The position numbers were made by a program, and so were the translations under genes. This document shows, piece by piece, positions 1 to 6,157 of a DNA stretch of 12,476 bases. The notes beneath the pieces were generated by a model, which was not told where the DNA came from, searched no databases, and was given only the letters and a program-made list of their open reading frames with translations. Origin of the DNA: an uncultured Bacteroidales bacterium. GTDB lineage: Bacteria > Bacteroidota > Bacteroidia > Bacteroidales > Bacteroidaceae. How positions within the stretch are numbered: the stretch's first letter is position 1; every line of letters starts with the position of its first letter. The stretch is taken from contig CAMAMZ010000053.1 in the NCBI GenBank assembly GCA_945837185.1, forward strand, positions 1-12,476, read 5' to 3'.

Positions 1-5
1 AAATG

Positions 6-77
6 TAGTCGGTAAGGGAATCGAACCCTTATGCCAAGATTGAGAATCTTGTATCCTAACCGTTAGATGAACCGACC
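6..77 (-). tRNA. tRNA-Glu(CUC), copy 2 in transcription order
   Basis: Read on the minus strand this is a complete 72-nt cloverleaf. The acceptor stem GGTCGGT pairs with ACCGACT, with a G-T pair at position 1-72 and discriminator A. The anticodon stem CAAGA/TCTTG encloses the loop TTCTCAA, giving anticodon CUC (Glu, codon GAG). The T-arm contains GGTTCGATTCC. The 3' CCA is not encoded: the bases after the discriminator are CAT. It is identical to the copy at 114-185 and is the most distal gene of the three-tRNA cluster. No terminator for the cluster is visible before the window edge. Confidence 0.96.
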
Positions 78-113
78 AGAAACCAGTATAAATAAAAATT
101 AAAACATGAAATG

Positions 114-185
114 TAGTCGGTAAGGGAATCGAACCCTTATGCCAAGATTGAGAATCTTGTATCCTAACCGTTAGATGAACCGACC
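114..185 (-). tRNA. tRNA-Glu(CUC), copy 1 in transcription order
   Basis: This 72-nt cloverleaf is base-for-base identical to the gene at 6-77, with anticodon loop TTCTCAA (CUC, Glu) and no encoded CCA. It lies 20 bp downstream of tRNA-Ser and 36 bp upstream of the second Glu copy. It is presumably processed from one precursor transcribed from the promoter at 340-371. Confidence 0.96.
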
Positions 186-205
186 GATAGATACTTGAGA
201 ATACT

Positions 206-295
206 TGGCGGAAGGAGGGGGATTCGAACCCCCGGTACGATAATTCGTACGACAGTTTAGCAAACTGTTGGTTTCAGCCACTCACCCATCCTTCC
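206..295 (-). tRNA. tRNA-Ser(GCU)
   Basis: Read on the minus strand, the acceptor arm GGAAGGA pairs with TCCTTCC, followed by discriminator G and an encoded CCA (206-208). The anticodon stem ACAGT/ACTGT encloses TTGCTAA, giving anticodon GCU, which reads AGC/AGU serine codons. A long variable arm with a perfect GTACGA/TCGTAC stem confirms a class II serine tRNA. The T-loop GGTTCGAATCC is canonical. It is the first gene of the cluster; its 5' end lies about 45 nt from the -7 box of the promoter at 340-371. Confidence 0.96.
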
Positions 296-339
296 AGGAT
301 TCGTTACCGAATTTCCAAGCATTGTTCTCAAATGCGGTG

Positions 340-371
340 CAAAGGTAAGGGTTTTCTCTGACTCCACCAAA
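340..371 (-). promoter_or_regulatory. Bacteroidetes-type promoter for the tRNA Ser-Glu-Glu cluster
   Basis: On the minus strand there is a TTTG -33 box (complement of 368-371), a 20-nt spacer, and a perfect TAnnTTTG -7 box, TACCTTTG (complement of 340-347). This matches the consensus for the Bacteroidetes primary sigma factor. Transcription would start around 330-335 and reach tRNA-Ser at 295 after a short leader. Confidence 0.8.
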
Positions 372-617
372 TTTTTTCGGCATTTTCTTTGCAAAATCTC
401 ATAATTGGCACATTTTGAGCCTACTATACCCCTCACTCCCTTCCTTGCGAGGGCAGAAAAGCATTCCATCTTCTCCTCCTTAGCGAGAACAGAAAGTCTG
501 CAACCGCTTCTTGGTTGCCACCATGTTAATCTACACTTATCCACACCACGCATGGTTGGGTGGCAATAGGTTCAGCCTCTAATCGCCATATTTCATGTAT
601 TTTTTCTTTCTATATCG
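372..617. other. Divergent intergenic region with no gene seen
   Basis: This stretch lies between the back-to-back promoters of the tRNA cluster and glnS. I see no convincing coding region: the only sizeable open frame on the minus strand runs through tRNA-Ser and its promoter. It contains a small hairpin (500-505 GCAACC with 513-518 GGTTGC), an 8-bp inverted repeat (515-522 with 559-566), and a weak imperfect direct repeat around 443-461 and 478-496. None has an assignable function. Confidence 0.5.
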
Positions 618-648
618 TTTAAACTCTCATTTTTTTTGTTTACCTTTG
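618..648 (+). promoter_or_regulatory. Probable glnS promoter
   Basis: A perfect -7 element TACCTTTG lies at 641-648, identical to the tRNA promoter's -7 box. The -33 position holds TTTA (618-621), one mismatch from TTTG, with a 19-nt spacer. The transcript would start around 655 and leave a leader of roughly 90 nt before the glnS ATG at 744. I saw no clear riboswitch or T-box in that leader. Confidence 0.6.
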
Positions 649-743
649 CACCTATAATTAAATAGTGTACTTAATTTACTCTATAATAGTAGCGTACACC
701 ATACGAGAACAATATTTTTGAATATCACTTAACGTATTGCATC

Positions 744-2462
744 ATGGCGATTACAACAGAAAATACAAACGACGAAAAGAAAAGTTTGAGTTTTGTAGAA
801 CAACTGGTAGAGGAAGACTTGGCAGCGGGCAAGAACGGAGGACGCATACAGACACGATTCCCTCCAGAGCCAAACGGCTATCTGCACATAGGACATGCGA
901 AAGCCATCTGCATGGACTTTGGTGTAGCCGAGAAATACCACGGTGTCTGCAACCTGCGCTTCGACGATACCAATCCCAGTAAGGAGAACAACGAATATGT
1001 GGAAAACATACTCAACGATATACAATGGCTTGGTTTCCACTGGGGCAACATCTACTATGCTTCCGACTATTTCCAGAAGCTATGGGATTTTGCCGTTTGG
1101 ATGATAAAGAAAGGATTGGCCTATGTTGACGAGCAAAGCTCTGAAGAGATAAAGGCGCAGAAGGGCACGCCAACCACTCCAGGCACAGAGAGCCCCTTCC
1201 GCAACCGTCCCATCGAAGAGAATCTGGCCCTCTTCACACAAATGAACACGCCTGAGGCTGTGGAAGGTAGCATGGTGTTGAGAGCCAAATTAGATATGGC
1301 CAACGCCAACATGCACTTCCGCGACCCTATCATTTACAGAATCATCCACACTCCGCACCACCGCACGGGTACCACTTGGAACTGCTACCCGATGTATGAC
1401 TTTGCACATGGACAGAGTGATTATTTCGAAGGCGTGACACACTCCATCTGTACGCTGGAGTTTGTGCCCCACCGCCCACTCTACGACAAGTTTGTTGATT
1501 TCCTGAAGGAGATGGATGGCAGCGATGACAACATGCTGGACAACCGTCCGCGACAGATTGAGTTCAACCGCCTGAACCTCACCTATACGGTGATGAGCAA
1601 GCGCAAGTTGCACACCCTTGTCGATGAGCATTTGGTTAACGGATGGGACGACCCGCGCATGCCCACCCTTTGTGGTATGCGGCGCCGCGGCTATTCGCCT
1701 GAAAGCATCCGCAACTTCATCGACTCAATCGGCTACACCAAATTCGATGCGCTCAACGACATGGCGCTTTTGGAAGCTGCCGTTCGCGACGACTTGAATA
1801 AAAAGGCTTGCCGTGTGTCGGCCGTGCTCGACCCCGTGAAACTGGTTATCACCAACTATCCGGAAGGACAGGAAGAGGAGATGGTAGCCATCAACAACCC
1901 TGAGAATGAGGCCGATGGCACACACACCATCACCTTCACACGCAACTTGTGGATAGAGCGCGAAGACTTTATGGAGGAGGCACCCAAAAAGTTCTTCCGT
2001 ATGACACCGGGCAAGGAGGTGCGACTGAAGAACGCTTATATCGTGAAGTGTACAGGTTGCACAAAAGATGCCGATGGGCGCATTGTGGAAATTCAGGCCG
2101 AATATGACCCCGAAAGCCGCAGTGGCATGGCAGGAGCCAACCGTAAGGTGAAGGGCACGCTCCACTGGGTGAGTGCTGACCATTGCCGCCAGATTGAGGT
2201 AAGGGAATACGACCGTCTGTTCTATGTGGAGGACACATCGGCCGACGAGCGTGACTTCCACGAACTGCTCAATCCCAACTCACTCAAGGTGCACACAAAC
2301 TGCTATATTGAGGAATATGGTGCCGATAAGAAAGCGGGCGAATATTTGCAGTTCCAACGCATCGGTTATTTCATGGCCGACCTCGACAGCACAAGTCAAC
2401 ACCCTGTGTTCAACAAGACGGTCGGATTGAAAGACGCTTGGGCAAAACAAAACAAGCAATAA
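744..2462 (+). CDS. glnS: Glutaminyl-tRNA synthetase
   Basis: This cytoplasmic class I aminoacyl-tRNA synthetase charges tRNA-Gln with glutamine using ATP. The 572-residue protein is close to the length of E. coli GlnRS. The Rossmann catalytic core begins near residue 37 with PPEPNGYLHIGHAKA, placing the HIGH motif at residues 48-51. The KMSKS-equivalent loop is VMSKR at 283-287. The following segment with WDDPRMPTL is typical of GlnRS and separates it from bacterial GluRS. Residues from about 340 to 560 form the two beta-barrel anticodon-binding domains. The ATG at 744 is preferred because the next Met lies inside the catalytic core. The gene stands alone behind its own promoter and is followed by a hairpin, so it is probably largely monocistronic. 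The adjacent tRNAs are Ser and Glu, not Gln. Confidence 0.98.
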   Translation: MAITTENTNDEKKSLSFVEQLVEEDLAAGKNGGRIQTRFPPEPNGYLHIGHAKAICMDFGVAEKYHGVCNLRFDDTNPSKENNEYVENILNDIQWLGFHWGNIYYASDYFQKLWDFAVWMIKKGLAYVDEQSSEEIKAQKGTPTTPGTESPFRNRPIEENLALFTQMNTPEAVEGSMVLRAKLDMANANMHFRDPIIYRIIHTPHHRTGTTWNCYPMYDFAHGQSDYFEGVTHSICTLEFVPHRPLYDKFVDFLKEMDGSDDNMLDNRPRQIEFNRLNLTYTVMSKRKLHTLVDEHLVNGWDDPRMPTLCGMRRRGYSPESIRNFIDSIGYTKFDALNDMALLEAAVRDDLNKKACRVSAVLDPVKLVITNYPEGQEEEMVAINNPENEADGTHTITFTRNLWIEREDFMEEAPKKFFRMTPGKEVRLKNAYIVKCTGCTKDADGRIVEIQAEYDPESRSGMAGANRKVKGTLHWVSADHCRQIEVREYDRLFYVEDTSADERDFHELLNPNSLKVHTNCYIEEYGADKKAGEYLQFQRIGYFMADLDSTSQHPVFNKTVGLKDAWAKQNKQ

Positions 2463-2481
2463 AGAGAATACACTCATACTA

Positions 2482-2520
2482 TTCCACCGCAGGATAAGCA
2501 TCAGCAACTCTGCGGTGGAA
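2482..2520 (+). terminator. Hairpin after glnS, possible terminator or attenuator
   Basis: A perfect 11-bp inverted repeat (2482-2492 with 2510-2520, arms TTCCACCGCAG/CTGCGGTGGAA) encloses a 17-nt loop and begins 20 bp after the glnS stop. It is followed by AT-rich sequence but no uninterrupted T-run, so it is not a textbook intrinsic terminator. It could terminate partially, or protect the 3' end of the glnS mRNA. No promoter was recognised between it and dedA. Confidence 0.55.
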
Positions 2521-2560
2521 GCAATTTAAAATTATTAACAATACCCACTAAAGCACTTCA

Positions 2561-3193
2561 ATGAACTGGATTTCAACATTATTAGGCAATCTGAACTATG
2601 GTACCGTATTCTTTCTCATGCTTTTAGAGAGTACGGTGATACCCGTTCCTTCGGAACTCGTCGTTTCACCAGCTGCCTACCACGCTGCAGGAGGACACCT
2701 CAACGTGTTTCTCATCATTCTTTTCGCCACATTGGGTGCTGACTGTGGTGCCACCATCAACTATTTGGCAGGCTACTACCTCGGGCGACCCATCATCTAT
2801 AAGTTTGCCAACAGCAAATGGGGGCATCTTTGTTTGCTGAACCAGGAAAAGGTGGAACACAGCGAAAAATATTTCTACGACCATGGCATTCTCGCCACAC
2901 TCACCGGTAGACTGCTTCCTGGCATTCGCCACCTCATTTCCATTCCGGCAGGCTTGGCGAAAATGAACTACTGGACATTCCTGCTCTACACCACGCTGGG
3001 AGCTGGCTTGTGGAACTGCATACTGGCAGCCCTGGGATGGTATCTGCACGCCATTGTGCCTGAAAACCAACTCCACGATCGAATTATGGAATATGGAAAG
3101 GTGATTCAATGGGTGCTCATTGCGCTGGTAGCTGCTGTAGTTCTTTATTTTATAGTAAAACACTACCTAAAGAAAAAGAAAAACGCTCGCTGA
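2561..3193 (+). CDS. DedA-family (VTT domain) inner-membrane protein
   Basis: The 210-residue polytopic membrane protein belongs to the DedA/SNARE-associated (VTT) family. Members are proposed lipid-carrier scramblases or flippases needed for envelope integrity and membrane potential. The family signature is complete. A re-entrant hydrophobic helix carries LLESTVIPVPSE (residues 21-32). GADCGATINYLAGYYLG follows at 59-75. GRLLPGIRHLISIPAG lies at 116-131, with the conserved arginines (117, 123) and the PG pair. Terminal hydrophobic helices lie at about 138-164 and 182-202, and the C-terminus is strongly basic (KKKKNAR), as expected for a cytoplasmic end. Length is normal for the family. The substrate cannot be told from sequence. 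The gene sits 98 bp after glnS, with no functional link to it evident. Its last codons and stop fall inside a degenerate 46-bp tandem repeat. Confidence 0.93.
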   Translation: MNWISTLLGNLNYGTVFFLMLLESTVIPVPSELVVSPAAYHAAGGHLNVFLIILFATLGADCGATINYLAGYYLGRPIIYKFANSKWGHLCLLNQEKVEHSEKYFYDHGILATLTGRLLPGIRHLISIPAGLAKMNYWTFLLYTTLGAGLWNCILAALGWYLHAIVPENQLHDRIMEYGKVIQWVLIALVAAVVLYFIVKHYLKKKKNAR

Positions 3194-3349
3194 CAGAGAA
3201 GGATCAGAACTTGCCAGTAAGCGAGAGATTATGCGCTGACTGAGAAGGAAAGGCACCAACTGATGGGCAAGATACCGCTCGTTGAAAAAGATGGAAAGGT
3301 GCCTGACGTTAGGCAAGATACCACTCGCTGACAGACACGAAAAAGGAAC
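3185..3349. repeat. Degenerate 46-bp tandem repeat, about 3.6 units
   Basis: Units begin at 3185, 3231, 3277 and 3323, exactly 46 bp apart; the last is truncated after about 27 bp. The unit starts with a core like GCTCGCTGACAGAGAAGG (units 1, 2 and 4 share CGCTGAC) and ends with GGCAAGATACC in units 2 and 3 (3266-3276 and 3312-3322). Divergence between units is considerable, but the register is constant. The repeat starts in the last codons of dedA, whose TGA stop (3191-3193) is part of the unit-1 core. It ends 26 bp before the uxuA start. Because 46 is not a multiple of 3 it is not a coding repeat. An inverted pair AGGCACC/GGTGCCT (3251-3257, 3298-3304) could fold. Confidence 0.75.
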
Positions 3350-3375
3350 TATTTATTATTTTAAACTTAATATCA

Positions 3376-4578
3376 ATGGAAAGAACATGGAGATGGTTTG
3401 GCAAGAACGATAAGATTACGCTTGCCATGCTGAAACAAATTGGAGTAGAGGGCATTGTCACTGCCTTGCACGACATACCCAACGGTGAGATATGGTCGCG
3501 TGAGCAAATCAACGACCTGAAAACCTACATTGAAAGCTATGGCATGCGATGGAGCGTGGTAGAGAGTCTGCCCGTTTCAGAAAGCATCAAATATGGTGGG
3601 GCCGACCGCGACCAGCTGATAGAGAACTACAAGCAGAGTTTGCGCAACCTCTCGGCTGAAGGCATTCACACCATCTGCTATAACTTCATGCCCGTATTGG
3701 ATTGGGCACGTACCGACTTGGGGCATCCCAACCCCAACGGCACCACCAACCTTTACTTCTCAAACGCACAGTTTGCTTATTTCGATATTCACATTCTGAA
3801 ACGTGAGCATGCTGCCGACGACTATAATGCCGAGGTGCTTGCGGAAGTTGAGAAATTGAAGGCCACCATGACGGAAGAAGACAACCACATGCTGGTGGAA
3901 AACATTATTGTGAAAACGCAAGGTTTCGTGTCGGGCAATATCAAGGAAGGCGATGAGCATCCTGTTGAACTGTTCCGCCAGCTGCTCGACCTGTACAAAG
4001 GCATCACCAAAGAGCAGCTCAGGGAAAACATGCGTTATTTCCTCAACGCCATCATGCCTGTGTGCAACGAGTGCGACATGTATATGTGCGTTCATCCTGA
4101 CGACCCACCCTTCCCCATCCTCGGCTTGCCACGCATTGTGACGAATGCGGAAGATATAGAATGGTTCTTGAATGCCGTAGACGACCCTCACAACGGTCTT
4201 ACCTTCTGTGCAGGAAGTCTTTCAGCAGGAGCACACAACCAGGTGGTGGACATGGCACGCAAGTTCTGCAACCGAAGCTGGTTTGTTCACCTGCGCTCCT
4301 GTCACGTTTTCCCCAATGGCGACTTTACAGAGGCAAGTCATTTGGGCGGACGTGCCGATATCATCGAGTTGGCTCGCATCTTTGAATCCTGCAATCCTAA
4401 ACTCCCCATGCGTGTAGACCACGGCATGACAATGCTTGGCGACGAGGAACGCGGCTATAATGCCGGATACAGTTTCTTGGGGCGCATGTTTGCCATGGGA
4501 CAGGTGCAGGGCATCCTTGCCACCGTTGACAGAGAATTGGGTATAGCATACAAACAACCAGGATTTGTGGAGGAATAA
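3376..4578 (+). CDS. uxuA: D-mannonate dehydratase
   Basis: UxuA dehydrates D-mannonate to 2-keto-3-deoxy-D-gluconate in the cytoplasm, the step that commits glucuronate-derived carbon to the KDG/Entner-Doudoroff branch. At 400 residues it matches the family, which has a TIM-barrel fold and a divalent metal. The N-terminus MERTWRWFGKNDKITLAMLK and the following VTALHDIPNGEIW are diagnostic. Candidate metal ligands are H240 (CVHPDDPP), C278 (FCAGSL), H305 (FVHLRSCH) and D348 (RVDHG). Their spacing resembles that of characterised UxuA enzymes. The ATG at 3376 is preceded by an A/T-rich leader without a Shine-Dalgarno sequence, usual for this phylum. The SDR gene follows after 5 bp, so the two are almost certainly co-transcribed. 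No promoter consensus was found in the upstream repeat region. Confidence 0.97.
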   Translation: MERTWRWFGKNDKITLAMLKQIGVEGIVTALHDIPNGEIWSREQINDLKTYIESYGMRWSVVESLPVSESIKYGGADRDQLIENYKQSLRNLSAEGIHTICYNFMPVLDWARTDLGHPNPNGTTNLYFSNAQFAYFDIHILKREHAADDYNAEVLAEVEKLKATMTEEDNHMLVENIIVKTQGFVSGNIKEGDEHPVELFRQLLDLYKGITKEQLRENMRYFLNAIMPVCNECDMYMCVHPDDPPFPILGLPRIVTNAEDIEWFLNAVDDPHNGLTFCAGSLSAGAHNQVVDMARKFCNRSWFVHLRSCHVFPNGDFTEASHLGGRADIIELARIFESCNPKLPMRVDHGMTMLGDEERGYNAGYSFLGRMFAMGQVQGILATVDRELGIAYKQPGFVEE

Positions 4579-4583
4579 GCGTT

Positions 4584-5396
4584 ATGAAAAATCTATTCGA
4601 TATTAAAGGTTATGTGGTAGTGATAACAGGCGGCACCGGCGTGTTGGGACGTTGTATAGCTAAATACTTGGCACTCAATGGTGCCAGGGTTGTTATCCTC
4701 GGAAGAAAAGAAGAGATAGGAATGGCCATTGTGGCCGACATTGCACAAGAGGGAGGCGAGGCAGCCTTTATGAAATGCGACGTGCTGAACCGTGAGGCTG
4801 TGCAGGAAGTATGCGATGCCATCATTGCGAAATATGGGCGTGTGGACACCTTGCTCAACGCAGCCGGTGGCAACCAGAAAGGCGCTACCATTGGTCCTGA
4901 CCAGAATGTGTTCGACCTTGACCCTGAGCAGTTCAAGAACGTGCTCAACCTGAATTTAGTAGGCACCGTGATTCCTACACAAATATTTCTCAAACCCATG
5001 GTGGCACAAGGCAAAGGAAGCATCATCAATTTCTCATCTATGGCAGCCTTCCGCCCACTGACCCGTGTCTGCGGCTATGCCTCAGCCAAGGCAGGCATAT
5101 CTAATTTCACGGCCTATATGGCGCATGAATGTGCCAAGAAATTCGGCGAAGGCATTCGTGTGAATGCCATTGCACCAGGCTTCTTCATTACCGAGCAAAA
5201 CCGTTCGTTGCTCACCAACCCCGATGGCAGCTACACGGAGCGCGGAAAGGATGTGGTTCGGCAAACTCCTTTCGGGCGCATGGGCGAACCCGAGGAGCTA
5301 TGTGGCACTATCCACTATTTGATGAGCGATGCCAGCAAGTTCGTAACGGGCACAGTTGCCGTGGTAGATGGCGGTTTCAACATTTTCGCCATGTAA
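4584..5396 (+). CDS. uxuB: SDR-family oxidoreductase, probable D-mannonate oxidoreductase (fructuronate reductase)
   Basis: The 270-residue classical short-chain dehydrogenase has the complete motif set. The cofactor-binding TGGTGVLG lies at residues 15-22 and NAAG at 92-95. The catalytic Ser is near 152 (NFSSMAAF), Y165 and K169 form YASAK, and APG lies at 197-199. The C-terminal VDGG is typical. From the fold it uses NAD(P)H. From its position 5 bp after uxuA I infer that it interconverts D-fructuronate and D-mannonate. E. coli UxuB is instead a long-chain polyol dehydrogenase of about 480 residues, so this is a non-orthologous enzyme for the same step. A related annotation such as gluconate 5-dehydrogenase cannot be excluded by motifs alone. 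A GGAGG at 4569-4573, inside the end of uxuA, lies 10 nt before the ATG and could serve as an unusually good ribosome-binding site for this phylum. Confidence 0.88.
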   Translation: MKNLFDIKGYVVVITGGTGVLGRCIAKYLALNGARVVILGRKEEIGMAIVADIAQEGGEAAFMKCDVLNREAVQEVCDAIIAKYGRVDTLLNAAGGNQKGATIGPDQNVFDLDPEQFKNVLNLNLVGTVIPTQIFLKPMVAQGKGSIINFSSMAAFRPLTRVCGYASAKAGISNFTAYMAHECAKKFGEGIRVNAIAPGFFITEQNRSLLTNPDGSYTERGKDVVRQTPFGRMGEPEELCGTIHYLMSDASKFVTGTVAVVDGGFNIFAM

Positions 5397-5506
5397 CAAG
5401 CAACATCGTTGTTGAAGCATCACAATACAGATGTGCAACTCTGTAATACGGTATAGCAATATGGCTGAACAGCATCTGTAATTCCGAAAACAGGGTACAG
5501 CAATAT

Positions 5507-5550
5507 AAGACAGGAGGGAACTCGGCATACACCAAGTTCCCTCCTGTCTT
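5507..5550. terminator. Bidirectional intrinsic terminator between uxuB and the DUF3127 gene
   Basis: A perfect 16-bp stem (5507-5522 with 5535-5550; core arms GACAGGAGGGAACT / AGTTCCCTCCTGTC) encloses a 12-nt loop and is flanked by A residues on the left and T residues on the right. It sits between two convergent genes, 110 bp after the uxuB stop and 26 bp from the DUF3127 stop, and can serve both directions. The preceding 5397-5506 carries no gene, only weak similarities such as GTATAGCAATAT (5451-5462) and GTACAGCAATAT (5495-5506). Confidence 0.85.
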
Positions 5551-5576
5551 TACTATCTATCGGTAAATTCTGCTTG

Positions 5577-5981
5577 TTAGAAAGGCAAATCATCATCGGC
5601 ATTCGAACTGTCTTGTGCCGGAGGGAAAGGAGCATCAGCAGGTTGCGCACCGGCGGCAATCACACTCGTTGGAGCAGCTACTTCCTGTGCTCCTGCCATG
5701 CCAATGGTAGCAGGGTCAACGAGGCGCACATCGAAGGCTCTGACATTATTGAACCAACGACCGTTATATTCATGAGCATCAATATCAAACGAAACCATTA
5801 CTTCTTGTCCTACTTGAATATTGAAACGTGCCAGCCGATCGGCACCGAATACATCAAAAACCATCTTGCGAGGATAAGCATCGTGTGTTTCTATCACGAA
5901 ACTTTGCGATTTCCACTCTCCTCTTGCCGACACACCACTTCTTTCAGGCATTGCAGCAATTACTTTTCCTTGTAATTCCAT
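5577..5981 (-). CDS. DUF3127 protein, OB-fold/SSB-like
   Basis: This small 134-residue protein is recognised as the Bacteroidetes DUF3127 family. It opens with MELQGKVIAAMPERSGVSARG and contains VIETHDAYPRKMVFDVFG (residues 29-46) and the conserved NIQVGQEVMVSFDIDAHEYNG (from 54). NGRWFNNVRAFDV follows. Residues 1-85 look like an all-beta OB-fold. Residues 86-125 are low-complexity and rich in Ala, Pro, Gln and Asp. The protein ends in ADDDLPF, the same kind of acidic-aromatic tip that SSB proteins use to recruit repair and replication partners. I infer single-stranded nucleic acid binding, supported by the divergent dnaN and nearby exonuclease and recN genes; this is not proven for the family. 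The gene has no clear promoter: the best -7 candidate on its strand, TAATTTCG (complement of 6032-6039), has one mismatch. Confidence 0.9.
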   Translation of the reverse strand: MELQGKVIAAMPERSGVSARGEWKSQSFVIETHDAYPRKMVFDVFGADRLARFNIQVGQEVMVSFDIDAHEYNGRWFNNVRAFDVRLVDPATIGMAGAQEVAAPTSVIAAGAQPADAPFPPAQDSSNADDDLPF

Positions 5982-6077
5982 ATATATGATATAAATTAAT
6001 ACTGAATCAACAATTAGCTTAAATTCGACAGCGAAATTACTAAAATAGTTCTAAAACACGAAATTTTCAACCTATTT

Positions 6078-6109
6078 TTTGTGCCACACAAAGTATTTTT
6101 GTATTTTTG
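6078..6109 (+). promoter_or_regulatory. dnaN promoter with a doubled -7 element
   Basis: TTTG at 6078-6081 is followed by a 20-nt spacer and TATTTTTG at 6102-6109, a perfect TAnnTTTG. A second identical box, TATTTTTG, lies immediately upstream at 6094-6101 but has no correctly spaced -33 box. The start would be around 6115, leaving a leader of about 40 nt before the dnaN ATG. This promoter probably also feeds the downstream exonuclease, DUF4835, recN and TPR genes, since I saw no other consensus promoter in the gaps. Confidence 0.75.
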
Positions 6110-6157
6110 TACCTATCTTAGAATATCTGACTATAAATTTAAAACTCTAATAAAGAT

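Larger units (their letters stand above)
1..185. repeat. Exact 77-bp direct repeat carrying tRNA-Glu
   Basis: Positions 1-77 and 109-185 are identical over 77 bp: the tRNA gene plus 5 bp of its 3' flank. Identity stops exactly at the tRNA 5' end, where the flanks (78 onward and 186 onward) differ. The left boundary of the first copy is cut by the window start, so the repeat may extend further. Confidence 0.9.

Noticed and set aside
6..185. The paired tRNAs being tRNA-Gln, because glnS is adjacent
   Set aside because: The anticodon loop TTCTCAA places CUC at positions 34-36, which is Glu; the proximity to glnS is coincidental.
257..553. 98-residue minus-strand open frame in the divergent region
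   Set aside because: It runs through the 5' part of tRNA-Ser and across the tRNA promoter, has no family-like features, and is explained by the noncoding elements.
655..743. Riboswitch or T-box in the glnS leader
   Set aside because: The leader is short and AT-rich, with no T-box motif, no clear stem set and no terminator/antiterminator pair.
1725..2261. 178-residue minus-strand open frame
   Set aside because: It is antisense to the glnS anticodon-binding region and shows no motif.
3185..3349. CRISPR array
   Set aside because: The 46-bp units are contiguous and degenerate, with no conserved repeat alternating with unique spacers and no cas genes nearby.
5574..5975. 133-residue plus-strand open frame
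   Set aside because: It is antisense to the recognisable DUF3127 gene over almost its whole length and has no known motif.
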